Source: DATCMU01 sp036563245
GTDB lineage: Bacteria; Pseudomonadota; Alphaproteobacteria; Rhizobiales; Devosiaceae
Assembly: GCA_036563245.1 (NCBI GenBank)
Contig: DATCMU010000021.1
Span: 1-64,000 of the forward strand
Length of the DNA: 64,000 nucleotides
Direction: 5' to 3'
This document shows, piece after piece, positions 26,369 through 34,890 of the stretch. Position 1 is the stretch's first letter; each line of letters starts with the position of its first letter. A program made the translations under genes and the position numbers. The notes below the pieces were generated by a model, which saw only the letters and a list, made by a program, of their open reading frames with translations, ran no database searches and was not told the DNA's origin.

Positions 26369-27531
26369 CGCCGGAAGATGCCGACCACCTCGACATGGGC
26401 CGAGTATGCGAACTGATCGACAGGCACGACCGGATCGAGCCGATAGCCGCCATCGGCCAGAATCCGCGCATCGCGGGCGAAACTCGCAGGATCGCAGGAG
26501 ACGCTGACGACCAGCGGCACATCCGATTGCGCCAGTTCGCGTGACTGTGCCGCGGCGCCGGCGCGCGGCGGGTCCATCACGACGGCCTCATAGCCGGAGA
26601 GTTCGCGGGCGGAAACGGGTTCATGAAACAGATCGCGCGTATCCGCCCTCACGGTCTTGAGGCCCTGGGTATGCTGCGCGGCGGAGTTTAGGGCGAGCAC
26701 GGCTCGCTTGTCCGCGTCGCTGGCCAGGACCTGGGCCTTTTCGGCAAGGCGAAGCGCGAATGTGCCGATGCCGCAAAAAAGATCCGCGACCCTGAGCGCG
26801 CCATCCACCGCTTTCGTCACCAGTTCGGCAAGGATCGTCTCCGCCTCGGCGGTCGCCTGCAGGAACGCGCCGGGGGGGAGGCGCACACGGGCCTTGCCGA
26901 CCATGATCTCGGGCGGCCGCGGCACCAGCACCTCTTCGCCATCAAGCGAGAGGCGGGCGAGATCGAACTCGGCGGCAATGCGTCCCAATTTCAACAGGTC
27001 GTCGCGCTGAGCCCCGCTGATCGCCGCGTCGATGCCGAACAGGGTTTCTGTGAAGGCAATGTCGCAGTCGCCCGCCGCCTTGGCGATTGCCCGGGCAATC
27101 GCAGGTGCGCCCGCAAGGCCGGGAACGAGGATGGGGCAGCGGTCGATTTCGTGGACGCGGTGGCTGCGTGGCGCGTTGAACCCAACCGACTTGCCGCGCA
27201 CGTGAAGCGTCGCCCGGCGGCGGCCTGCCCCGCGCGCGTCCACCATCGGTTCGACCTGGGCGTCGAGTCCGGCACGCAAGAGCGCCGATTCCACGAGACC
27301 CCGCTTGAACTCCGCATAGGCGTCCGGCGCCCAGTGCTGCAGCTGGCATCCGCCGCATTGCCCGAAATGGGGGCAGATCGGATCGATACGCTCAGGGCTG
27401 GTCGTCTCAACCCCGAGCAGGCGTCCGTGCTGGCCGGAATAGCGAATGCGGGCACGTTCGCCGGGCAAGGTAAAGGGAACGTAAACGGGTTTGTCCCCGA
27501 CCCGCGCCAAACCTTCGCCGCGATGTCCCAT
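26365..27531 (-). CDS. 23S rRNA (uracil-5-)-methyltransferase, RlmD/RumA family
   Basis: 388 aa from ATG 27531. It has an N-terminal TRAM-like part, a 4Fe-4S cysteine set (CPHFGQCGGCQLQHW plus the Cys of RCPIL), a SAM site DLFCGIGTFAL, the MDPPRAGA motif and the catalytic Cys in VSVSCDPASFARD. It makes m5U in rRNA. The TRAM sequence seems to begin upstream (VVDISA just before the Met), but no ATG, GTG or TTG occurs there. A CTG at 27588 with GAGGA seven bases upstream is a possible real start. Confidence 0.85.
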   Translation of the reverse strand: MGHRGEGLARVGDKPVYVPFTLPGERARIRYSGQHGRLLGVETTSPERIDPICPHFGQCGGCQLQHWAPDAYAEFKRGLVESALLRAGLDAQVEPMVDARGAGRRRATLHVRGKSVGFNAPRSHRVHEIDRCPILVPGLAGAPAIARAIAKAAGDCDIAFTETLFGIDAAISGAQRDDLLKLGRIAAEFDLARLSLDGEEVLVPRPPEIMVGKARVRLPPGAFLQATAEAETILAELVTKAVDGALRVADLFCGIGTFALRLAEKAQVLASDADKRAVLALNSAAQHTQGLKTVRADTRDLFHEPVSARELSGYEAVVMDPPRAGAAAQSRELAQSDVPLVVSVSCDPASFARDARILADGGYRLDPVVPVDQFAYSAHVEVVGIFRR

Positions 27532-27735
27532 GGCGGAAATATCGACGACGGCTTCGGTTTCGGTCGGCCTTGCAGGGCGTCTGGACAGGGTCTCATCCTC
27601 AAATCATCGTGAGCGCGACAGCTCTATCCCATCATTGGCAGCGGTCAAGCGCGTATGGCGGCAAGGCACGGTTCGCAACGGAATCAACGGGTTCCGCGTG
27701 CCAGACTGGAATGGTTCCAGAAAGTGGCGTTCCAG

Positions 27736-27752
27736 TTTAGAACTCATGTAAA
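27736..27752. promoter_or_regulatory. Iron-control-element-like (Irr box) inverted repeat
   Basis: TTTAGAACTCATGTAAA matches the rhizobial iron-control element TTTAGAA-N3-TTCTAAA in 7 of 7 left-arm and 5 of 7 right-arm bases. It sits in an AT-rich stretch of the otherwise empty 27607-27858 gap, about 107 bp upstream of the cupredoxin/FTR1 operon, which is plausibly an iron-uptake operon. Confidence 0.5.
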
Positions 27753-27858
27753 CTATTGATTTTTCAATTGATTTTCTCACAAGCGCTTCCTATAAGAAGC
27801 CATATCACCCACAAGCGCAACCTATCGCAGGGCCTTGAACCCTGGCCAGAGAGAACAA

Positions 27859-28215
27859 ATGAACTTCAACGCCTCCCCCGCACGCCGTACCCTGTTTGCA
27901 GCCGCTGTCGTGTTCGCGGCGACCCTCCCGCTCGCTTCCGCGAGGGCCGAGGACAACACGTTCACCCTCACGATCAAGGATCACGTGTTCACGCCCGCAA
28001 CGCTCGAAGTGCCGGCGGGACAACGGATCAAGCTGGTCGTGGTGAACGAGGATTCGACGACCGAGGAATTCGAGAGCAAGATACTGCATATCGAGAAACT
28101 CGTCGGCGGCAACAAGACCATCACCGTTCTGGTCGGGCCGCTCGATCCCGGCACTTATGAATTCGTCGGCGAATTCCACGAGGACTCGGCCAAGGGCACA
28201 CTGGTCGCCAAGTAG
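27859..28215 (+). CDS. Periplasmic cupredoxin-domain protein of an iron-uptake operon
   Basis: 118 aa with a signal peptide (about 1-30, ending SARAED). It has a cupredoxin_1/EfeO-N-like domain (FTLTIKDHVFTPATLEVPAGQRIKLVVVNED, then GTYEFVGEFHEDSAKGTLV). It resembles the FtrB-type partner of FTR1 permeases, which helps oxidise or hand over iron in the periplasm. The start is ATG 27859. It is ten bases upstream of the FTR1 gene. Confidence 0.85.
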   Translation: MNFNASPARRTLFAAAVVFAATLPLASARAEDNTFTLTIKDHVFTPATLEVPAGQRIKLVVVNEDSTTEEFESKILHIEKLVGGNKTITVLVGPLDPGTYEFVGEFHEDSAKGTLVAK

Positions 28216-28225
28216 AGGCAAGGGC

Positions 28226-29047
28226 ATGATTTCGACCTTCATCATCGTTTTTCGCGAGACCCTCGAGGCGGCGCTGATCGTATCGATCGTGATGGCGTCC
28301 AGCCGTGGTATTGCCGGGCGCACGAGGTTCGTCGTGGGCGGTTTGCTGGCGGGCCTGTTGGGCGCAGGGGTCGTGGCCCTGTTCGCCGACGCGATTGGCG
28401 GACTGTTCGGAGGGCTTGGCAGCGAGGTGTTCAATGCCAGCGTGCTGCTGCTGGCCGTTGTGATGCTGGGCTGGCACCAGGTGTGGATGGGAACCCACGG
28501 CGCCGAGCTCGCCGCGCAAAGCCGCAGCGTCGGGCAGGCCGTGCGCGAGGGCGTGCGTCCGCTGTCCGCACTTGCGGTGGTGACCGGGCTTGCGGTGCTG
28601 CGCGAAGGCTCGGAGACGGTCCTGTTCCTTTACGGCATCGCGGCGGACAGCCGCAACGACGCCACCAGCATGCTCGGCGGCGCAGTGCTGGGGATCGCTT
28701 CGGCGGCTGCCCTGGGCTGGATGATCTATACGGGCCTGCTGCGCGTGCCGCTCCGGCACATCTTCCGCGTGACCGGGGCGATCCTGATGTTGCTCGCGGC
28801 CGGACTTGCCGCGCAGGCTGCCTCATATCTGGTGCAGTCCGGCTTCCTGCCGCCGCTGGGCTACGAGATCTGGGATACCTCGGGCATCCTTTCCCAGGAC
28901 AATCCCCTTGGTTTGGTGCTGCATGTGCTGGTGGGCTATGTGGACCGCCCGGCGGGTATCCAGATCGTCTTCTATGCGACGACCCTTGTGACCATACTCT
29001 TCGCCTCGACGCTGGTGCGCCAGCGAATGCAGGCCCATAAGGCCTGA
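28226..29047 (+). CDS. FTR1-family iron permease
   Basis: 273 aa with seven predicted TM helices and two R-E-x-x-E iron-binding motifs: FRETLEAAL at about residue 10 and LREGSETVL at about residue 121. This is the high-affinity iron permease of EfeUOB/FtrABCD systems. No ferredoxin-like FtrD or P19 protein is next to it, so the system is either minimal or completed elsewhere. A perfect intrinsic terminator follows. Confidence 0.93.
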   Translation: MISTFIIVFRETLEAALIVSIVMASSRGIAGRTRFVVGGLLAGLLGAGVVALFADAIGGLFGGLGSEVFNASVLLLAVVMLGWHQVWMGTHGAELAAQSRSVGQAVREGVRPLSALAVVTGLAVLREGSETVLFLYGIAADSRNDATSMLGGAVLGIASAAALGWMIYTGLLRVPLRHIFRVTGAILMLLAAGLAAQAASYLVQSGFLPPLGYEIWDTSGILSQDNPLGLVLHVLVGYVDRPAGIQIVFYATTLVTILFASTLVRQRMQAHKA

Positions 29048-29063
29048 TCGGCCATTCCAGCTG

Positions 29064-29092
29064 AAACGACGGGGCCACTCGCCCCGTCGTTT
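29064..29092 (+). terminator. Intrinsic terminator of cupredoxin/FTR1 operon
   Basis: A 12-bp perfect stem (AAACGACGGGGC / GCCCCGTCGTTT) with a 5-base loop, starting 17 bases after the FTR1 stop and ending in TTT. Confidence 0.85.
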
Positions 29093-29101
29093 TGCTTGCC
29101 G

Positions 29102-29127
29102 GGAACCTTTCTGCGTCCCGTGTCTCC
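29102..29127 (+). promoter_or_regulatory. Candidate ECF-sigma promoter
   Basis: GGAACC (29102-29107) and GTCTCC (29122-29127) are separated by 14 bases, resembling GGAAC -35 and GTC -10 elements of group ECF promoters. It lies 52 bp upstream of an operon whose last gene is an ECF sigma factor, so autoregulation is plausible. Confidence 0.4.
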
Positions 29128-29178
29128 AATGTTTCGAGACTGCCACATGAGCAGTGCCCCTTGAAACAGGAGACCCCA

Positions 29179-29607
29179 ATGATCAGACTTCCATTCATCG
29201 CAGCCGCCGTCCTCGCCGCCGGAATGACCGGTTCGGCCTTTGCCCACGGGCCCGCGGCCGAAATAGCCAAGGCTCCGCCCGCCGCGCCGTTCCAGCAGGT
29301 GAGCAAGCTCGTCAAGCTGCCCGATTTCATCCCGGGCCTGGGACAATTGTTCGTCGACCCGGCAACCCTGCCCGCCGGCCCGTTCCTCGCCTATGACCAC
29401 GACGGCGCGCTGGTGGCCACCGTCTACATGATCCCGGTTGCCGACCTGAACCCGGACAAGAGCTTCGACAACCTCTCCGCGCCCGGTGGGGTAGTCGATC
29501 ATGTCGACATCTATTTCAACGCCGGACATCCAGGTGTCGAGGTTCCCCATGCCCACATCGTCCTCTGGCATGTTCCGGCTGCCGCCGAAGCGAGCGTTGC
29601 GAAATGA
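29179..29607 (+). CDS. Exported DUF5602-like protein
   Basis: 142 aa with a signal peptide (MIRLPFIAAAVLAAGMTGSAFA). The mature part has a histidine-rich end (VVDHVDIYFNAGHPGVEVPHAHIVLWH) resembling the DUF5602/TTHB210 family; I can name no function. The histidines could bind metal. GGAGA lies upstream of ATG 29179. Its stop overlaps the start of the next, cupredoxin-like gene by four bases. Confidence 0.7.
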   Translation: MIRLPFIAAAVLAAGMTGSAFAHGPAAEIAKAPPAAPFQQVSKLVKLPDFIPGLGQLFVDPATLPAGPFLAYDHDGALVATVYMIPVADLNPDKSFDNLSAPGGVVDHVDIYFNAGHPGVEVPHAHIVLWHVPAAAEASVAK

Positions 29608-30137
29608 CCCCATCGCGACGCAGGTTTCTGCGGCTGGGAGGCGAGTTTCTCGCCTCCCTCTCCTTGCTGCATGCCGTCCGCGCCGCGGAGGACGGCCTCG
29701 TCGAAATCCGCATGGCGGGAACGGCCAATGGCTCGCACGTCTGGTTCGATCCGATCGGCATCCTGGTGCCGGCAGGCACCACGATCCGCTGGATCAATGA
29801 GGATCCGGGAAACGCACATACCGCGACGGCCTATCACCCGGACAATTTCGATCATGCCTTGCGCATTCCCGCAGGCGCCAGGCCCTGGGATTCGGACTAC
29901 CTGCTGCCCGGCGAGAGTTTCGAGGTCACGCTGACGGTTCCCGGCGTCTACGACTATTTCTGCGCGCCCCACGAACACGCCGGAATGGTGGGCCGCATCA
30001 TCGTGGGCGAGGCCGGCGATACCTTCGCGGAACCCGCCGCCGCAGCGGGGAGTGCCGGTTTGCCCGACGTCGCTTTGCGTGCATTTCCCGCGATTGCGGA
30101 TATCCTGACCCACAAGGTCATTCACCCCCGCAGCTGA
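29604..30137 (+). CDS. Plastocyanin-like cupredoxin with Tat signal
   Basis: 177 aa. RRRFLRLGG near the N-terminus is a Tat signal, so it is probably exported folded with its metal. The cupredoxin domain shows the type-1 copper ligands: a His in NAHTATAYHPDNFDHA and the Cys-His-Met set in YFCAPHEHAGM. It may carry electrons or buffer copper in the periplasm. It is translationally coupled to the DUF5602 gene and followed ten bases later by the ECF sigma gene. Confidence 0.85.
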   Translation: MTPSRRRFLRLGGEFLASLSLLHAVRAAEDGLVEIRMAGTANGSHVWFDPIGILVPAGTTIRWINEDPGNAHTATAYHPDNFDHALRIPAGARPWDSDYLLPGESFEVTLTVPGVYDYFCAPHEHAGMVGRIIVGEAGDTFAEPAAAAGSAGLPDVALRAFPAIADILTHKVIHPRS

Positions 30138-30147
30138 GGAGAACGAC

Positions 30148-30852
30148 ATGACCCTTGCCGAGTTGAACCCGGGCACCGCGCCAGAGGAGCTTGCCGAAAG
30201 CGATCTGGTGGCACAGGCGCGCGCCGGGCAGGAAATGGCGGTGCGCGAACTGATCCGCCGCAACAACCGCCGTCTCTTCCGCGTCGCCCGTGCGGTGCTG
30301 CGCAACGACGCGGAGGCGGAGGACGTGGTGCAGGAGACCTATGTGCGCGCCTTCACCCAACTGGACGGCTTTCGCGGGGATTCAAGCATGTCGACCTGGC
30401 TCACACGCATCGCCCTCAACGAGGCGCTGGGCCGCCTGCGCCGACAGACCCGGCAACGCATTTCCGGCGCGGTCGCGCAGACCGATAGCTCCGAGGCAGA
30501 AATCATCATGTTCCCAACGGTCAGCGGGGTGGACGGACCCGAAACCGCCCTGGCGCGCGGCGAGATCCGCAAGCTGCTCGAGCAGGCGATCGACACCTTG
30601 CCGGAAGCCTTCCGCATGGTCTTCGTGCTGCGTGAAGTGGAAGACATGAGCACCGAGGAGGTCGCAACCCAACTCGGCATCAAGCCCGAGACGGTCAAGA
30701 CGCGCCTGTTTCGGGCGCGCCGGCTTATCCGGGACTATCTCGAAGACAGGCTTTCGGGCGGATTCGAGCGGGTCTTTCCCTTCGACGGCGAGCGTTGCGT
30801 TGCCATGGCCGACCGCGTGGTCGCACGCCTCAGAAACAGGCTGCGATCCTGA
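30148..30852 (+). CDS. ECF-type RNA polymerase sigma factor with C-terminal extension
   Basis: 234 aa. Region 2 is LIRRNNRRLFRVARAVLRNDAEAEDVVQETYVRAF and region 4 is LPEAFRMVFVLREVEDMSTEEVATQLGIKPETVKTRLFRARR. About 35 extra residues at the end (FERVFPFDGERCVAMADRVVARL) carry one Cys and may sense a signal. No anti-sigma gene follows. It is the last gene of the operon with two exported metal-type proteins, suggesting a copper or redox stress response. Confidence 0.9.
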   Translation: MTLAELNPGTAPEELAESDLVAQARAGQEMAVRELIRRNNRRLFRVARAVLRNDAEAEDVVQETYVRAFTQLDGFRGDSSMSTWLTRIALNEALGRLRRQTRQRISGAVAQTDSSEAEIIMFPTVSGVDGPETALARGEIRKLLEQAIDTLPEAFRMVFVLREVEDMSTEEVATQLGIKPETVKTRLFRARRLIRDYLEDRLSGGFERVFPFDGERCVAMADRVVARLRNRLRS

Positions 30853-30870
30853 CGGCAACGCCGCGAATGC

Positions 30871-30896
30871 AAAAGAGGCGGGGCAAGCCCCGCCTC
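30871..30896 (-). terminator. Intrinsic terminator (minus strand) at convergent junction
   Basis: A 10-bp perfect stem GAGGCGGGGC / GCCCCGCCTC (30875-30896) with a 2-base gap. On the minus strand it is followed by TTTT, so it terminates the ABC-transporter operon; it may also stop the sigma-factor transcript. Confidence 0.8.
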
Positions 30897-30930
30897 CCGT
30901 CGTTTGCCTGGACGGTTCACAAGGAACCGC

Positions 30931-31923
30931 CTACATCCCCATGGCCTTCACCTTGTCGGTGACTTCGGTCGTATAGGCGCCCTCGGGCATTTTCGAGATG
31001 ATCTTCTGGTCAAGCAGCGCCTTGACCGTACGGTCGTAGGTCGCCATGTCGAGCGCGGGGTCGCTTGCGTCGACGAGTTTGCTGACCTCGCCCACCATGT
31101 AGCGCTGGTGATCGAACGTGGCGGCGCCGGTATCATCGGAATCCACGACGATCTGGGCGGCTTCATCCGGATTGTCGAGGGCATATTGCCAGCCCTTCAT
31201 CGACGCGTGCACGAAGCGGGCATACTGGTCGACCTTCGCGGGATCGGACAGGGTGTCCTGCATGACATACAGGCCGTCCTCGAGCAGGTCGTTGCCCAGG
31301 TCGGTATAGTTGAAGATGGTCAGGTTGTCCGGGCCATATCCGGCATCGAGCGCCTGACCGTATTCATTGTAGGTCATCACGTGAATGCACTGGGCCTGGT
31401 TCTGGATCATGGGCTGGATGTCGAAGCTTTGCTGCAGCACCGTCACGCCGTCGGGTCCGCCATCGGTGGAAATGCCTTCCTTGTTCATCCACGCAAAGAA
31501 CGGATATTCATTGCCATAGAACCACACGCCGATGGTCTTGCCCTTGAAGTCAGCCACCGAATTGATGTTGTTCTCCTTGGGGCAGATCAGCATCAGGCCG
31601 GACCGCTTGAACGGCTGGGCGATGTTGACAAGCTGCACGCCCTTGTCGCGGGCTGCGGCGGCGCCACCCATCCAGTCCACGATGATGTCGGCACCCCCGC
31701 CGGCGATCACCTGCTCGGGGGCCGTGTTCGGGCTGCCCGGCAGAACGGTGACGTCGAGGTTCTCGTCGGAGTAGAACCCCTTGGCCTTGGCAACGATATA
31801 GCCTGCAAACTGGGCCTGGGTGACCCACTTGAGTTGCAGGGTCAGCTTGTCCTGGGCATAGGCGCCCATCACGCCAGCCACAGCGAAGACTGCAGCAAGC
31901 GCTGGTACCAGTATCTTCTTCAT
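30931..31923 (-). CDS. ABC transporter substrate-binding protein, NMT1/THI5-like
   Basis: 330 aa with a signal peptide (MKKILVPALAAVFAVAGVMGAYAQ). The NMT1/THI5-like domain follows (LQLKWVTQAQFAGYIVAKAKGFYSDENLDVTV). This family binds pyrimidine-like ligands such as hydroxymethylpyrimidine. The operon neighbour is dihydropyrimidinase, so uptake of a pyrimidine base or dihydropyrimidine is likely. ATG 31923 is preceded by AAGGAAGGGAA. It is the last gene of the hydantoinase-ATPase-permease-permease-binding protein run. Confidence 0.88.
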   Translation of the reverse strand: MKKILVPALAAVFAVAGVMGAYAQDKLTLQLKWVTQAQFAGYIVAKAKGFYSDENLDVTVLPGSPNTAPEQVIAGGGADIIVDWMGGAAAARDKGVQLVNIAQPFKRSGLMLICPKENNINSVADFKGKTIGVWFYGNEYPFFAWMNKEGISTDGGPDGVTVLQQSFDIQPMIQNQAQCIHVMTYNEYGQALDAGYGPDNLTIFNYTDLGNDLLEDGLYVMQDTLSDPAKVDQYARFVHASMKGWQYALDNPDEAAQIVVDSDDTGAATFDHQRYMVGEVSKLVDASDPALDMATYDRTVKALLDQKIISKMPEGAYTTEVTDKVKAMGM

Positions 31924-31945
31924 GTTCGTTCCCTTCCTTGTTGTA

Positions 31946-33025
31946 TCAGACCCGCCCGCCGCGGACGGACGGGTGCCAGAACGTGACGGCTTTTTCCACC
32001 AGCACGATCGCCCCATAAGAAGCGGAGCCCGCAACGGCCGCGACTGCGACCTCCGCCCACACCATGTCTGCATTGAGCCTGCCAACTTCGGTGGCAATGC
32101 GAAAGCCCATGCCGACGATGGGTGTCCCGAAAAACTCGGCAACGATTGCCCCGATCAATGCCAGGGTGGAATTGATCTTGAGCGCATTGAATATGAAAGG
32201 CCCTGCGGCCGGCAGCCGCAGCTTGAAAAGTGTCTGCCAGTAGCTGGCGGCATAGGTGCGCATCAGGTCGCGCTCCATTTCGCTGGCGGCGCCAAGCCCG
32301 GCAACCGTGTTCACCAGCATTGGGAAGAAGGTGATGCACACGATCACGGCCGTCTTGGACTGCCAGTCGAATCCGAACCACATCACCATGATCGGCGCAA
32401 TGCCGATGATGGGCAGCGCGGATACGAAATTGCCTATGGGCAGCAATCCGCGCTTCAGGAACGGCGAGCGGTCGACCAGAATGGCCACGACGAAGCCGGC
32501 GCCGCATCCCAGAGCAAAGCCGGAAAGCACCGCCTTGAGGAAGGTCTGCTGGAAATCGGCCCAAAGGATATCTGTCGAGGTGAGGATCTTCACCATGACC
32601 TGGCTCGGCGCGGGCAACAGCACTTCCGGTATTCCGAGACCGCGGACGACGACTTCCCATATCACCAGGAGCGTGACCCCGAAAACCAGCGGAACAACAA
32701 GGTTTGCGCCGGGGATGGCGTGTCCGGCGGCCAGATCGCGCGCCATGCGGTCGACGAAGACCCAGGAATAGAGCCAGGCCGATCCAAGACAAAGCCACAA
32801 CGGGAGTCCCGCTTCCGGTATGGCCTCGAGCGCGGCGACGGCGCCGATGCCGGCCAGCAATCCATCGAACCAATAGGAAAAGGGCAGGCGGTGCCGCGCG
32901 AGCGAAAGGGCGGCGGCAACTGCGAAGAGCACAAGCCATGGGTTGGCGGCGGGCCATGCGAGAGCGCCGGCGATCACGGCGCAGGCGGTGGCAAGCGTGG
33001 CCAGTGTCTGTTGCCAGCCGGTCAT
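31946..33025 (-). CDS. ABC transporter permease (nucleobase-type), second
   Basis: 359 aa. An N-terminal stretch with about four hydrophobic segments (1-110) precedes a BPD_transp_1 permease core, whose EAA loop reads EMERDLMRTYAASYWQTLFKLRLPAAGPFIFNALKI. The extended N-terminus is larger than in SsuC/ThiX-type permeases. The ATG at 33025 overlaps the stop of the other permease (ATGA), so they are coupled and probably form a heterodimer. Confidence 0.9.
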   Translation of the reverse strand: MTGWQQTLATLATACAVIAGALAWPAANPWLVLFAVAAALSLARHRLPFSYWFDGLLAGIGAVAALEAIPEAGLPLWLCLGSAWLYSWVFVDRMARDLAAGHAIPGANLVVPLVFGVTLLVIWEVVVRGLGIPEVLLPAPSQVMVKILTSTDILWADFQQTFLKAVLSGFALGCGAGFVVAILVDRSPFLKRGLLPIGNFVSALPIIGIAPIMVMWFGFDWQSKTAVIVCITFFPMLVNTVAGLGAASEMERDLMRTYAASYWQTLFKLRLPAAGPFIFNALKINSTLALIGAIVAEFFGTPIVGMGFRIATEVGRLNADMVWAEVAVAAVAGSASYGAIVLVEKAVTFWHPSVRGGRV

Positions 33026-33984
33026 GCGCCCTGCCCCATCCGGCGCAAGACGATGCGCTCGGCTATCCCGACGCCGATCACAAGGATCGCGGCCAGCGTC
33101 GCCGCCATCAGAAGAACCGCCCACAACGTGATTGTCTGCCCGTTATACGAGCCGGTGAGAAGCCGGACGCCGAGGCCGCCGGCGGCGGTATTGGTCAGTT
33201 CGGCCACCAGCGCGCCGATCAGCGCGATGGCAACGCCCACCTTCATGGAGGCAAACAGGAAGGGCATCGAGGCCGGCCAGCGCAGCTTGGTGAAGATCTG
33301 GGTTCGGGTGGCCGAGTAGGTATGCATGAGGTCGAGTTGCATCTGGTCCGGGGAGCGCAGGCCCTTGACCATGCCGACAACGACCGGGAAGAAGCTCAGA
33401 TAGGTGGAAATGAGCGCCTTTGGCACCAGGCCCGTGACGCCCACCGCATTGAGCCCGACCACCAGCATTGGCGCGATGGCGAGAATCGGTACCGTCTGGC
33501 TGGCGATGATCCAGGGCATCAGCGAGCGGTTCATGGCCTCGATGTGAATGATCATCACCGCCAGCAACAGCCCGAGCACGGTGCCGAAGGCAAATCCCAG
33601 AAGCGTCGCGGTGAGGGTGATCCCGGCGTGATAGAGAAAACTGCGCTTGCTGACGGCGAACTGCCTGACAATCTGCGCGCCGGTGCAGGTCAGCCTGTCG
33701 ACCTTGCCGGGGTCGGCAGCCGTCCAGCACCCAACGATGGGCGCGAAGGTGTTGGCATAGACTTCGACCACGATCTGGTGCGGAGCGGGCAGAAGGGGCT
33801 TGGACTGGCTCCATAGGTCGCCCAGATATTGCGTCAGGGGAACATCGGTCTTGCCGGCGCGCTCATAGAGCCGTGTTTGCCATGACGCGTTCATCAGGGT
33901 GGCGGCGGCGTACCATACGACGAGCAAGACGGCGAGGACAATGAGAACGGGGCCGGTCGTGCCACTCATCACCCTCTTCATCAA
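33022..33984 (-). CDS. ABC transporter permease (nucleobase-type), first
   Basis: 320 aa. It has an N-terminal TM helix, a periplasmic segment with two Cys (GCWTAADPGKVDRLTCTGA), then a six-helix permease core with EAA loop (PDQMQLDLMHTYSATRTQIFTKLRWPASMPFLFASMKV). Its start overlaps the ATPase stop and its stop overlaps the next permease start. Confidence 0.9.
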   Translation of the reverse strand: MMKRVMSGTTGPVLIVLAVLLVVWYAAATLMNASWQTRLYERAGKTDVPLTQYLGDLWSQSKPLLPAPHQIVVEVYANTFAPIVGCWTAADPGKVDRLTCTGAQIVRQFAVSKRSFLYHAGITLTATLLGFAFGTVLGLLLAVMIIHIEAMNRSLMPWIIASQTVPILAIAPMLVVGLNAVGVTGLVPKALISTYLSFFPVVVGMVKGLRSPDQMQLDLMHTYSATRTQIFTKLRWPASMPFLFASMKVGVAIALIGALVAELTNTAAGGLGVRLLTGSYNGQTITLWAVLLMAATLAAILVIGVGIAERIVLRRMGQGA

Positions 33985-34778
33985 ACCGCATCCTCGTAAC
34001 TATGGCCCGCTCTCAGGCCCTCGCGGACCCGGTGGGCGATTTCGAGGAATTCGGGCGTCTCGCGGATGTCGAGGGGCCGCTCCAGGGGCAATGTGGACGC
34101 AATGACGTCGGTCACCCGTCCCGGGCGCGGCGACATGACCACGATCTTGGTGGAGAGGTAGACCGCCTCGGGGATCGAGTGGGTGACGAAGGCGATGGTC
34201 TTCGAGGTGCGGGCCCAGAGTTCGAGCAATTGCGAGTTGAGATGATCGCGCACGATCTCGTCGAGGGCGCCGAAGGGCTCGTCCATGAGCAGGAGGTCGG
34301 CGTCGAACGCCAGGGCGCGGGCGATGGAGGCGCGCTGCTGCATGCCCCCCGAAAGCTGCCAGGGATACTTGTTCTCGAAGCCGGTGAGATTGACCATCTC
34401 CAGCGTCTCGCGGATGCGGCGCGCCTGTTCCTGCCTGGCAAAACCCATCACTTCGAGGGGCAGCGCGATATTGCGGGCGATGGTGCGCCAGGGATAGAGC
34501 GCGGGCGCCTGGAACACATAGCCATAGGCCCGTTTACGGCGCGCCTCGTCCGGCGTCATTCCGTTGACGGTGATTTCGCCGGCGGTGGGCTGTTCGAGAT
34601 CGGCGATGACCCTGAGGAACGTGGTCTTGCCGCATCCCGAGGGGCCGATGAAGGAGACGAATTCGCCCTTCTCGATTTCGAGATTGACGTCGGACAGGGC
34701 GTGCACCGGCCCGTCATTTGTTTCGAAGGTCAATCCAAGGCCCTTGGCCGAGACGACTGCAGGTCTGGTTTCCGCCAC
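33981..34778 (-). CDS. ABC transporter ATP-binding protein (nucleobase/sulfonate type)
   Basis: 265 aa SsuB/TauB-type ATPase. It has Walker A GPSGCGKTT, the signature LSGGMQQRASIARA, Walker B LLLMDEPFGALDE and switch His FVTHSIPEA. It energises the two permeases immediately downstream, with overlapping genes. Confidence 0.93.
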   Translation of the reverse strand: MAETRPAVVSAKGLGLTFETNDGPVHALSDVNLEIEKGEFVSFIGPSGCGKTTFLRVIADLEQPTAGEITVNGMTPDEARRKRAYGYVFQAPALYPWRTIARNIALPLEVMGFARQEQARRIRETLEMVNLTGFENKYPWQLSGGMQQRASIARALAFDADLLLMDEPFGALDEIVRDHLNSQLLELWARTSKTIAFVTHSIPEAVYLSTKIVVMSPRPGRVTDVIASTLPLERPLDIRETPEFLEIAHRVREGLRAGHSYEDAV

Positions 34779-34847
34779 GCGGCTTCCCTTTGTTTATCTT
34801 GCTTTTGCTGTCACGGCGCGATCATAGCCCAGCCTTGAGACAGAGAA

Positions 34848-34887
34848 CATGGGGGCAGGCGCTCCCTCCCGGCCGCCTGCCCCCATG
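34848..34887 (-). terminator. Hairpin after dihydropyrimidinase
   Basis: A perfect 14-bp stem (34848-34861 with 34874-34887) around a 12-base loop, starting three bases after the dihydropyrimidinase stop. The T tract is weak, so it may attenuate rather than end transcription into the ABC genes. Confidence 0.65.
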
Positions 34888-34890
34888 CGA

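Noticed and set aside
27755..27768. ATTGA-TTTT-TCAAT before the cupredoxin gene, as an FNR box
   Set aside because: The TTGA and TCAA blocks are four bases apart, not six; it is simply AT-rich inverted DNA, and the Irr-like element next to it is the better candidate.
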